Shown here: positions 7,344 through 15,100 of the stretch, one piece after another
Layout: each line of letters starts with the position of its first letter
Numbering within the stretch: position 1 is the stretch's first letter
Assembly (NCBI GenBank): GCA_015523055.1
Contig: WALD01000050.1
Span: forward strand, 1 to 28,234
Direction: 5' to 3'
Length of the DNA: 28,234 nt
Origin: Candidatus Altarchaeota archaeon
Lineage (GTDB): Archaea > Altiarchaeota > Altiarchaeia > IMC4 > QMZM01
The notes under the pieces: generated by a model
What the model was told of the DNA's origin: nothing
Databases searched by the model: none
What the model saw: the letters and a program-made list of their open reading frames with translations, nothing else
Position numbers and translations under genes: made by a program

Positions 7344-7392
7344 CTAGTTCTATACTCTCTTAGTATTCTTCCAGTATTATCTGGATAGGAAA

Positions 7393-7584
7393 ATGCCTAA
7401 GATCAGCGTTGAGATTCCACAGCATATCTTGGACGACCTGAGGGAGCATGTTGGGGATGATAAGAAATTCGTCAATCTTTCAGATGCCGTAAGAACGGCC
7501 TGCAGGAAGATGCTGGACTTGATGGATAACATTGATACAGGACACAACAGGGCAAAGAATTTATCAAAAAATGAAGATCGGTAG
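7393..7584 (+). CDS. Ribbon-helix-helix (CopG-type) DNA-binding protein
   Basis: This 63-residue protein has the ribbon-helix-helix fold. The strand is PKISVEIPQ (2-10), helix 1 is HILDDLREHV, and helix 2 begins with NLSDAVRTACRKMLDLM (about 28-44). The strand residues would enter the DNA major groove as a dimer. It is the first gene of the cluster and overlaps queD by 14 nt, so translation is likely coupled. By position it may regulate its own operon or queuosine/archaeosine precursor genes elsewhere; that role is inference. A short polar tail follows helix 2. An antitoxin role is less likely because no toxin-like gene adjoins. Confidence 0.8.
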   Translation: MPKISVEIPQHILDDLREHVGDDKKFVNLSDAVRTACRKMLDLMDNIDTGHNRAKNLSKNEDR

Positions 7585-7909
7585 AGAATTCAACTTTGAT
7601 GCCTCGCATTTTCTCCCCAACTATGAGGGAAATTGTGAGAGGGTGCATGGCCACACATACAGGCTGATTGTTGAGGTAGAGGGCGAATTGAAGGAGAACG
7701 GAATGGTTATGGACTTCAACGAATTAAAGGATATAGTAAATGCGGTGGTAATGAAAAGGCTTGACCATAGTAATCTCAATGAAATCTTTGAGAATCCCAC
7801 GGCTGAGAATATTGCCGGATGGATTTTCAAGGAACTTGAGAGGAGAATTCCTGTCTGTTCTGTTAAACTTTATGAGGGAGTTGGAAAGTGGGTTCTGATA
7901 GAGAGGTGA
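7571..7909 (+). CDS. queD: 6-carboxy-tetrahydropterin synthase (QueD)
   Basis: This 112-residue member of the 6-pyruvoyl-tetrahydropterin synthase family converts dihydroneopterin triphosphate to 6-carboxy-tetrahydropterin, the second step towards preQ0. Zinc ligands are the histidine of FDASHFL and the two histidines of VHGHTY. The cysteine just before (NCERVHGH) is the catalytic residue. The C-terminal LYEGVGKWV holds the pterin-anchoring glutamate. I chose ATG 571 nt-frame start at 7571 because the family begins GREFNFDASH; earlier starts would extend into the preceding gene. Its stop overlaps the likely queC GTG start by 4 nt. Confidence 0.92.
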   Translation: MKIGREFNFDASHFLPNYEGNCERVHGHTYRLIVEVEGELKENGMVMDFNELKDIVNAVVMKRLDHSNLNEIFENPTAENIAGWIFKELERRIPVCSVKLYEGVGKWVLIER

Positions 7910-8598
7910 GGGCTGTTTGCCTCCTCAGCGGCGGGCTGGATTCTGCCGTTACTGCCGCAATAGCTAAATATCAGGGCTATGAGGTTTATGCATTGACCTT
8001 CAACTACGGGCAGAGGCATAAGAGAGAGGTAGAGTCTGCCAAAGAGATTGCCAGGTGGCTTGGCGCGGTGCATAAGATTTTTGATATAGACCTGAATCAG
8101 TTCGGCGGCTCGGCACTTACGGATAAGATTAATGTTCCGGAAGGAAAGACAATTGATGAGATCAGAGATTCAGATGAAATTCCTGTGACCTATGTTCCCG
8201 CGAGGAATACGATATTTCTAAGCATAGCTCTCGCATATGCTGAGGTCATTGATGCTGATGCTATCTTTATAGGGGCACATGCCATTGATTACTCGGGCTA
8301 TCCGGACTGCAGGCCGGATTACTTTGATGCCTTCCAGAGGATGGCGAATCTTGCTACAAAACAGGGGGTAGAGAACAGAAAGATTGATATAAAAACCCCC
8401 CTTATCGAGCTTGAAAAGGCGGATATTATCAGAAAGGGCAATGATCTGAAGGTTCCCTTTGAGCATACATGGAGTTGCTACAAAGGGGGCGATATACCCT
8501 GTGGAGTCTGCGACTCCTGTGTTATAAGGATCAACGGTTTCAAGGAGGCGGGGCTTGAGGACCCGCTTGAGTATGAGAATGGAATTCAAAGTCAATGA
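7906..8598 (+). CDS. queC: 7-cyano-7-deazaguanine (preQ0) synthase (QueC)
   Basis: QueC converts 7-carboxy-7-deazaguanine to preQ0 using ATP and ammonia. The PP-loop SGGLDS lies at residues 8-13 of the 230-residue protein, and the C-terminal zinc site is CYKGGDIPCGVCDSC. AFNY-type TFNYGQRHKRE and the HAIDYSGYPDCRP segment are family hallmarks. GTG 7906 overlaps the queD stop (GTGA) and directly precedes the first strand AVCLLSGG. GTG 7888, with a GGGAG upstream, would add six residues and is possible. It lies in the queD-queC-queE-mptA operon. Confidence 0.95.
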   Translation: MRAVCLLSGGLDSAVTAAIAKYQGYEVYALTFNYGQRHKREVESAKEIARWLGAVHKIFDIDLNQFGGSALTDKINVPEGKTIDEIRDSDEIPVTYVPARNTIFLSIALAYAEVIDADAIFIGAHAIDYSGYPDCRPDYFDAFQRMANLATKQGVENRKIDIKTPLIELEKADIIRKGNDLKVPFEHTWSCYKGGDIPCGVCDSCVIRINGFKEAGLEDPLEYENGIQSQ

Positions 8599-9193
8599 GA
8601 TTTTCCATTCGGTTCAGGGAGAGGGGTTGATGGTGGGGACCCCCATGAATTTTATAAGATTCTGCAGATGCAATTTGAAATGCTCCTATTGTGATACCGA
8701 TTTTGAGAAGGGAGAGAGGATGGAAATCTCAGGAATAATCAAAAAACTAAATAAAAAATTCCGCTGGGTTTCTCTCACAGGGGGGGAGCCGATGCTTGAG
8801 GAGAACCTGATGGAGATGATTGAGGAGCTTAAAACCGTGGAATTCAAGATTCTTCTTGAAACCAACGGCACGTTGTTCAACAAGGATATCTTTGACAGCT
8901 GTGAATTCCTCTCTGTTGATATCAAAGCTCCATCCAGCGGGAACCCGGGCTACAACACGAATGTATTTGATTACTGCTTAAAAAATCCACACAGGAGTCA
9001 ACTGAAGGTCGTAATCCAGAATAAAGAGGATCTTGAATTTTTCCAGAAAATTTACAGGGAGGGATATCCCCACTGGATTATGCAGCCGGAGTGGAATTCT
9101 ATTAAAGGTCTGGATTATGGCTTTATTATGGATAGAATCGGTGATAATATGAGAATTATCCCGCAGATTCATAGGTTTATGGGGCTAAAATAG
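8579..9193 (+). CDS. queE: 7-carboxy-7-deazaguanine synthase, radical SAM (QueE)
   Basis: This 204-residue radical SAM enzyme contracts the ring of 6-carboxy-tetrahydropterin to 7-carboxy-7-deazaguanine. The cluster motif CNLKCSYC (C31, C35, C38) is a standard CxxxCxxC, preceded by the QueE start EIFHSVQGEG. The SAM-binding LTGGEPML follows, and LLETNGT is also present. The start overlaps queC by 20 nt. An extra cysteine (C29) sits two residues before the cluster. Together with QueD and QueC it gives every step after the GTP cyclohydrolase, which is encoded next. Confidence 0.94.
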   Translation: MEFKVNEIFHSVQGEGLMVGTPMNFIRFCRCNLKCSYCDTDFEKGERMEISGIIKKLNKKFRWVSLTGGEPMLEENLMEMIEELKTVEFKILLETNGTLFNKDIFDSCEFLSVDIKAPSSGNPGYNTNVFDYCLKNPHRSQLKVVIQNKEDLEFFQKIYREGYPHWIMQPEWNSIKGLDYGFIMDRIGDNMRIIPQIHRFMGLK

Positions 9194-9194
9194 A

Positions 9195-9980
9195 ATGCAG
9201 GACTCGAAACCAGAGATCATGGAGGAACTTAGCAGGGTTGGTATAACCGGCTTAAGAACCCTCATAAAGACAAGCTGGAATGGGAGGGAGTACATCTTTA
9301 TTCCTGAGATAGAGATTACCATAGATCTGCCAAGAGAGAGGAGGGGTATTCATATGAGCAGGCTCGTTGAATCAATCACAGGGGATATAGAAAAGGAGGT
9401 TGAGGTCAAATATGAGTCTCTGGAGGAGCTGGAGAGGCATATTCTCGAAAGGGTTAAAGAGAAGCATCCCTACAGGAAGGCAGAAATCCGGATGGATGCC
9501 CAGCTCGTTGTTGATAAAAAAACACCAATAACGGGAAAGAACACAATGGAGACCCATGATGTATCTGCATCAGTCATAGCTAAGGATGAAGAATTCAAAA
9601 AGAAACTGAGTGTCAGGGTCATTGGAAACAGCGTTTGTCCCCATGCATTAAAGAAATGTGATGGGATTACCCATGTGCAAAGAGCGAAGTGCTTTCTTGA
9701 GATTCTGACAGATTATGAGAACAGAGTAGCCCTGGAGGACATGATAGATTGCATTGAGAATGCCTTTCCATCTGAGGTTTATACTCTGCTGAAGGTAGAT
9801 GACGAGATGCATGTCGTGAAGAAGATGTTCCAACGACCAAGATTTGTTGAGGATATAACAAGAAATGTCCTTAACAATGCAAAAAAGAGGTTCAAGGATT
9901 GTGAGATTAGAGTCAAAACAGTATCAGAGGAGTCCATCCACAGGCACGACGTCATAGCAGAAGGGTTTTGCAGGAGTTGA
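9195..9980 (+). CDS. mptA: GTP cyclohydrolase MptA / FolE2 family
   Basis: This 261-residue protein matches the metal-dependent GTP cyclohydrolase family that includes archaeal MptA and bacterial FolE2. The first strand pairs read PEIEITIDLPRERRGIHMSRLVE. The active-site loop is NSVCPHALKKCDGITHVQRA (146-164), with metal-ligand candidates C148 and H160. The C-terminal LKVDDEMHVVKKMFQRPRFVEDI and SIHRHD follow the family plan. The usual CPC motif reads CPH here. MptA yields the 2',3'-cyclic phosphate for methanopterin, while FolE2 yields the triphosphate used by QueD; operon context favours feeding QueD. It starts 1 nt after queE. Confidence 0.9.
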   Translation: MQDSKPEIMEELSRVGITGLRTLIKTSWNGREYIFIPEIEITIDLPRERRGIHMSRLVESITGDIEKEVEVKYESLEELERHILERVKEKHPYRKAEIRMDAQLVVDKKTPITGKNTMETHDVSASVIAKDEEFKKKLSVRVIGNSVCPHALKKCDGITHVQRAKCFLEILTDYENRVALEDMIDCIENAFPSEVYTLLKVDDEMHVVKKMFQRPRFVEDITRNVLNNAKKRFKDCEIRVKTVSEESIHRHDVIAEGFCRS

Positions 9981-9997
9981 TTTTTGCCGTATATAAA

Positions 9998-10017
9998 ATT
10001 TTTGTGTATTTTTTACT
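9998..10017 (+). terminator. T-rich transcript end after mptA
   Basis: Just beyond the mptA stop two T tracts, ATTTTTG and ATTTTTTAC, lie within 20 nt. Archaeal transcription commonly ends at such U-rich stretches without a hairpin. This would end the preQ0 operon. Confidence 0.4.
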
Positions 10018-10088
10018 ATTCTCAGATCATTTTTGCCAGAATAGTGGAAACGCCGACTGCAACAGTAAATTCCTTCCTGAGAATTTAA

Positions 10089-10109
10089 GCGGGAGAATTG
10101 AATTCCCGC
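10089..10109 (+). repeat. Inverted repeat between mptA and ADH synthase
   Basis: GCGGGA (10089-10094) pairs with TCCCGC (10104-10109) around a 9-nt loop that contains one GAATTC palindrome. No T tract follows, so it is not a simple terminator. It lies about 25 nt before the ADH synthase TATA box and could be an operator. The rest of the 200-bp spacer holds only A/T-rich promoter sequence. Confidence 0.4.
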
Positions 10110-10137
10110 AGGTTGGACCTCTGGGTTGCCTATTAAT

Positions 10138-10148
10138 TAATATAAAAT
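10138..10148 (+). promoter_or_regulatory. TATA box and ribosome site of ADH synthase
   Basis: TAATATAAAAT is a good archaeal TATA box. Transcription would start near 10168, placing the strong purine run CAGGGAGGG (10166-10174) at the very 5' end of a leader of about 12 nt. That run ends 5 nt before ATG 10180 and acts as the ribosome site. Confidence 0.5.
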
Positions 10149-10179
10149 CCAATATCCTATTCCCTCAGGGAGGGTAAAA

Positions 10180-10938
10180 ATGATTGGAAAGAACATAAGG
10201 CTTGAGCGGCTCATAGACCGGAGGTCAGGAAAGACCGTAATAGTTCCAATGGACCATGGGGTTTCGGTAGGGCCCATTTCTGGTCTGGAAGATATGGCTG
10301 ACACCATCAATAAGATAGCCGATGGCGGAGCCAATGCGGTTCTGATGCATAAGGGCATGGTAAGGGCAGGACATAGAGGCTATGGGAAGGATATTGGTCT
10401 TATTATTCATCTCTCAGGGGGGACATCTTTGTCTCCATTACCAAACAACAGAGTGCAGGTGACATCAGTGGAGGAGGCCATAAGGCTTGGTGCAGATGGA
10501 GTTTCTGTTCAGGTTAATGTTGGTTCGGAGAACGAGAGCGAGATGTTACAGGACCTGGGTATGGTTGCAGAGAAATGCAATGATTATGGGATACCCTTAC
10601 TTGCGATGATGTATGCAAGGGGTAGGAAGATCGATAATGAGCACGATGTGAGGTATATCAAGCATGTGGCAAGGATTGGTGCGGAATTGGGAGCAGATAT
10701 AGTCAAAACGGTTTATACAGGAGATAGGAAGAGCTTCAAAGAGGTAATAGAGGGTTGTTCCGTGCCCATAGTAATAGCTGGAGGCCCAAAGATTGAAAGC
10801 GAAGATGATTTGCTTGGGATGGTTGAAGATGCCATGGAGTGCGGGGCTATGGGTGTCTCCATAGGAAGGAATATCTTTCAGGCTGATGATGTTACTGCGA
10901 TAATGAAGAAGATATCCAAGATTGTTCATAAGGCATAA
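10180..10938 (+). CDS. 2-amino-3,7-dideoxy-D-threo-hept-6-ulosonate synthase (ADH synthase) / class I aldolase family
   Basis: This 252-residue TIM barrel belongs to the archaeal DhnA-type class I aldolase family. It starts IGKNIRLERLIDRRSGKT and has PMDHGVSVGP (23-32), both typical of ADH synthase. That enzyme condenses a deoxyhexose phosphate with aspartate semialdehyde to start the archaeal route to dehydroquinate and aromatic amino acids. The Schiff-base lysine is K176 in DIVKTVYTGD. The phosphate-binding loop VIAGGPK and a late SIGRNIFQ are present. A fructose-bisphosphate aldolase role is possible within this family, but the N-terminus fits ADH synthase better. The partner dehydroquinate synthase II is not in the window. 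Confidence 0.85.
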   Translation: MIGKNIRLERLIDRRSGKTVIVPMDHGVSVGPISGLEDMADTINKIADGGANAVLMHKGMVRAGHRGYGKDIGLIIHLSGGTSLSPLPNNRVQVTSVEEAIRLGADGVSVQVNVGSENESEMLQDLGMVAEKCNDYGIPLLAMMYARGRKIDNEHDVRYIKHVARIGAELGADIVKTVYTGDRKSFKEVIEGCSVPIVIAGGPKIESEDDLLGMVEDAMECGAMGVSIGRNIFQADDVTAIMKKISKIVHKA

Positions 10939-10939
10939 G

Positions 10940-11854
10940 ATGGTTCATGACCGGGGAGGAAAATCTGACATAGGGAAATCTCTTGACAGAGGTTCCAGAG
11001 AGAGCAAGCATCATGCTGTCAGGAAGGAAGGAAACATAATGCTAATTGCCGAGAGGAACGTTGTTACTACACATCCAACGAATTCTATAAAGAATGTTGC
11101 AAAGCTGATGGAGGAGAACGACTTCAGGAGAATTCCCGTTATTAATGCAGGGACTGAAAGGCTTGAGGGGATGATCGTAGCCATAGATATTCTGGACTTT
11201 CTTGGGGGAGGAGAGAAGTACAATATAATAAAGAGGGACTATGGAGGAAATTTTTTGGCGGCCATAAACTGTCCGATACAGAAGATTATGGAGGAGAGAT
11301 ATCCCTTTCTTGATAATAAGGCCTCCATAGACGATGTTGTGGGGATAATGGTAAAAAAGAGGGCAAGTGCTATCCCGATAATCGATAGAGAGAATGAGGA
11401 GAAAGTAATAGCAATAGTCACTGAGAGAGATGTGCTTCCAATCGCCGATAAATTTGGGGTTTCTGTGAGAGATGTGATGGAAAAGAGGTGTATTACATCC
11501 AGCCTAGGGATGATGATCTCTGATGTGTCAAAGATAATGGTCAGGAACAGGCTCAGGAGAATTCCTGTGATTCAGGAGGATAAACTAAAGGGGATAGTAA
11601 CTGTATTTGATGTGCTTAGGTTTCTTGGCTACGGAGAATTCCATGGGATTGAAGCAGAGGATGTTCTTAGTGAGAGAGTGGAGGAGATAATGGAAAGAAA
11701 TGTTGTTGCTATAAATCCTGATGAAGACCTGGCAGTAGTTTCAAAACTAATCAAGGAAACTAATCTGGGCGGGTTCCCCGTCGTGGAGGAGGACAGACTT
11801 TTAGGAATCATTACAACTACCGACATAATTGAGGGGATATATGGCCGGTCATGA
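10940..11854 (+). CDS. Protein with four CBS domains
   Basis: This 304-residue cytoplasmic protein consists of a basic, polar N-terminal segment (1-32) and four CBS motifs (about 34-92, 112-168, 176-235 and 245-302), so two Bateman modules. Repeated features are FRRIPVIN, ASAIPIID, LRRIPVIQ and LGGFPVVE, each followed by a GxI or AIV(T/V) strand and an aspartate-rich D(I/V)L helix. CBS pairs bind adenine nucleotides or SAM. There is no linked enzyme, channel or DNA-binding domain, so a stand-alone sensor is likely. ATG 10940 follows the ADH synthase stop by 1 nt, implying co-transcription. The target is unknown. Confidence 0.88.
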   Translation: MVHDRGGKSDIGKSLDRGSRESKHHAVRKEGNIMLIAERNVVTTHPTNSIKNVAKLMEENDFRRIPVINAGTERLEGMIVAIDILDFLGGGEKYNIIKRDYGGNFLAAINCPIQKIMEERYPFLDNKASIDDVVGIMVKKRASAIPIIDRENEEKVIAIVTERDVLPIADKFGVSVRDVMEKRCITSSLGMMISDVSKIMVRNRLRRIPVIQEDKLKGIVTVFDVLRFLGYGEFHGIEAEDVLSERVEEIMERNVVAINPDEDLAVVSKLIKETNLGGFPVVEEDRLLGIITTTDIIEGIYGRS

Positions 11855-11881
11855 CTCCGGGCATTTTTAAAGGCTTAGATA

Positions 11882-11892
11882 CAAATTATAAG
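11882..11892 (+). promoter_or_regulatory. Promoter of the RNA polymerase gene cluster
   Basis: CAAATTATAAG lies about 25 nt before the rpoH ATG at 11911 and fits a TATA box for a leaderless transcript. A second candidate, TTTTTAAA at 11864-11871, would give a leader of about 17 nt. Either places a promoter between the CBS gene and rpoH. Confidence 0.45.
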
Positions 11893-11910
11893 TTACTATT
11901 TCTATCTGGT

Positions 11911-12132
11911 ATGAAATTGGAACATGAATTTGTCCCAAAACATGAGGTAATGGCTCCTGAGGATGCCGAGAATGTTTTGAGGACTTATAAGGTAGGTCGC
12001 GACGAATTACCAAAAATTAAGATTGATGATCCTGCTATCAAGGATTTTGAAGCTAATGTTGGGGATATTATAAAGATAACAAGGAATAGTCCAACGGCAG
12101 GGAAGGCAGTTTACTATAGGGTTGTGATATAG
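11911..12132 (+). CDS. rpoH: DNA-directed RNA polymerase subunit H (Rpo5)
   Basis: This 73-residue protein is the archaeal Rpo5/RPB5 C-terminal homologue, the jaw subunit of RNA polymerase. Recognisable segments are HEFVPKHEVM, LPKIKIDDPAIKD, GDIIKITRNSPTAG and YYRVVI at the end, the canonical C-terminus. I chose ATG 11911 over an upstream start at 11851 because family members begin a few residues before the HxxVPKH motif. It opens the polymerase cluster in the order found in most archaea, 23 nt upstream of rpoB. Confidence 0.95.
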   Translation: MKLEHEFVPKHEVMAPEDAENVLRTYKVGRDELPKIKIDDPAIKDFEANVGDIIKITRNSPTAGKAVYYRVVI

Positions 12133-12155
12133 GGTTGTGATTTAGGAGGTATAGA

Positions 12156-15100
12156 TTGATTCGTATATCGGATTTCATAGATAACAAGAGTTTGGTTGAA
12201 TTTCAGATAGATTCCTTTAACGAGCTTCTTGAAAATGGGCTCCAGGAGGTGATTGATGAAAGGGAACCTATGACCATTGATATAGAGAATTACACCCTGG
12301 AGCTGGGGAAGATCAGGGTAGGCACTCCTGTAGTTAATGAATCCGGTCAGGGCCCGGAGAGGAGGCTTCCCTTTGAGTGCAGGCTTAGGGATCTGACCTA
12401 TTCTGCTCCAATTCTGCTTGAATTTATCGAAAACGGGATTCCGGTTGAGGTGGAGATAGGACATCTGCCTATAATGCTGAGGTCCAGTAAGTGCCTTTTG
12501 AACGGAATGGACAGGGAGGAATTGATAAAAAATGCTGAAGACCCTGAGGATTTGGGAGGTTATTTTATAATAAACGGAACTGAGCGTTCTCTTATAATTG
12601 TGGAGGATTTGGCTCCCAACAGAATTATAACGACACATGAGACCATTTCCGGCAAGGATATAATCATAGCAAAGGTTTTTTCAGTAAGGCAGGGCTTCCG
12701 CTCAAGAGTGACTGTTGAGAGGTGGGACAGGAAGAAGAATGGTACCCTCTTTGTAACATTCCCAGGGATTCCAAAAAGAATTCCTCTTACTATTCTGATG
12801 AAGGCTCTCGGTCTTGATAATGACGAAATTCTTGATATATTTGAGGACAGAGATTCAAAGCTTGAGATTCTTATGAACCTTGAGTTGAATGCTATGAATC
12901 AGGAGGAGGCATTTGAACATCTGGGTAAGAGGGCTGGTGCTGGACATGCAAAGCAATATCAGTCAACAAGAGCTAATCAGGTAATAAATAATTTCCTTTT
13001 GCCCCATATTGGAAATAGGGAAAAGGATAGAAAATCAAAAGCCATTTATCTTGGCCTGATGGCAAAGAAGGCATTAGAGCTTGAATATGGAAAGAGGGAA
13101 GCGGATGATAAGGATCATTATTCTAATAAAAGGCTCAGACTTGCCGGAGATTTAATGCAGGAATTGTTCAGAGTAAGTTTCAATAAGATTGCAAGGGATA
13201 TAAAATACCAGCTGGAGAAGCAGAATGCAAGGCATAGACAGGTGAACATAAAGACAGCTGTGAGAAGTAACAATCTGACTGAAAGCATCTGTTACGCTCT
13301 GGCAACAGGGAACTGGACCGGGGGGAGAAGAGGCGTAAGTCAGGTTCTTGACAGAACAAATTATATAAGTTCCGTAGCTCACAGAAGAAGGGTATCTTCC
13401 CTGCTTAGTAGATCACATCCTCATTTCGAGGCAAGAGATCTGCATGCAACCCAGTTTGGAAGATTATGTCCTAATGAAACCCCGGAGGGGCAGAACTGTG
13501 GACTTGTCAAAAATCTGGCCATTGGTGCGAGAGTTTCAAAAGAGGAAGATGAATCCATTATAGAAAGATACCTGTATGATTTTGGAGTGAAGGAGGAGGG
13601 TTCCAAGCCCAGTGAGGTGTATGTAACACTTAATGGAAGGCTGATTGGCAGGCATAACAAACCAGCGCTCCTTGTCCAGAGGTTGAGAACTCTCCGGAGA
13701 GAGAACAAGATACATGAGACCATATCAATAAGCTATCGTGAGGAAAATAATGAGATCCATATCTATACTGACAAGGGAAGGGTTCTCAGACCCTTAATAA
13801 TAGTGGAGAATAAAAAACCCAAGGTTACAGATAAGCACATATCGGACCTTAGGGAAGGAAATATCAGGTGGGAGGACCTCATACATTCGGGTTGTATAGA
13901 GTACATTGATGCAGAGGAGGAGGAGAATGCTTATATTGCTACAAAAAGGGATGCAATAAAAAAGGAACACACACATCTGGAGGTTTCTCCTTCTCTGATT
14001 CTGGGTATTAGCTCCAGTTTTGCACCATATCCAGAGCACAATTCCTCTCCGAGGGTTACAATGGCCGCTTCAATGGCAAAGCAGAGTTTGGGCATCTACT
14101 CATCTAACTATCACATGAGGCTTGATTCAAGAGCCAATATGATGCACTACCCCCAGGTACCAATAGTAAGGACAGATATTACTGACAGTCTCAATTTCGA
14201 CAAACGGCCCGCTGGAATGAATCTGGTAGTTGCTGTGATGAGCTACGAGGGTTATAATATGGAGGATGCAATTATTCTAAACAAGAGTGCAATTGACAGG
14301 GGGCTTGGGAGATCCACATTCTACAGGACATATAGTACCGAGGAGAGAGGATATCCCTCCGGACAACATGATATCTTTGAGATTCCCGGTGAAAATGTTG
14401 AGGGCAGGCAGTCGGAGGAAACCTATAAAAAGCTGGATATAGACAGCATAGTCTTCCCAGAGACTGATGTTGGACCAGATGATGTCCTTATTGGAAAGAC
14501 GTCCCCTCCAAGATTCCTTGAGGAGATCGGTCCCTACGGAATAGTGGAGGAGAAAAGGAGAGAGAATTCCACCACCGTGAGACACATGGAATCAGGCACT
14601 GTTGACATGGTCGTTCTTACAGAGACTGTGGAGAAGAATAAACTTGCAAAGGTGAGGGTAAGAAGTCAGAGGATTCCGGAGCTTGGAGATAAGTTCGCTT
14701 CAAGGCATGGACAGAAGGGAGTCGTTGGCTTAATTGTGCCCCAGGAAGATATGCCATTCACTAAGGATGGGATTGTTCCGGATTTGATAATAAATCCCCA
14801 TGCAATTCCATCAAGAATGACAATTGGCCATATTCTTGAAATGATTGGTGGAAAAACAGGCTCATTGGATGGGAGATTTATAAATTCAACTGCCTTTGAG
14901 GGCGAATCTGAGGAAAGTCTCAGGAGTTCTCTCAAGAAGCATGGTTTCAATGATAACGGAAAGGAGGTCATGTACGACGGAGGTACAGGGAATGCCTTCA
15001 AAGCAGAAATATTCATGGGGGTAATCTACTACCAAAAACTGCATCATATGGTGGTAAATAAGATTCATGCAAGGAGCAGGGGCCCTGTTCAGATGCTTAC

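Noticed and set aside
7393..7584. Toxin-antitoxin system with the ribbon-helix-helix protein as antitoxin
   Set aside because: The next gene is clearly queD, not a toxin, and no small toxin-like frame lies upstream; a regulator of the preQ0 operon is more likely.
9968..10177. A 69-codon open frame between mptA and ADH synthase
   Set aside because: It overlaps the end of mptA, runs through an obvious T-rich terminator and promoter sequence, has no ribosome site and shows no family resemblance.
12114..12638. A 174-codon minus-strand open frame opposite the start of rpoB
   Set aside because: It lies wholly opposite rpoH/rpoB, and the family match of rpoB is unambiguous with a strong ribosome site.
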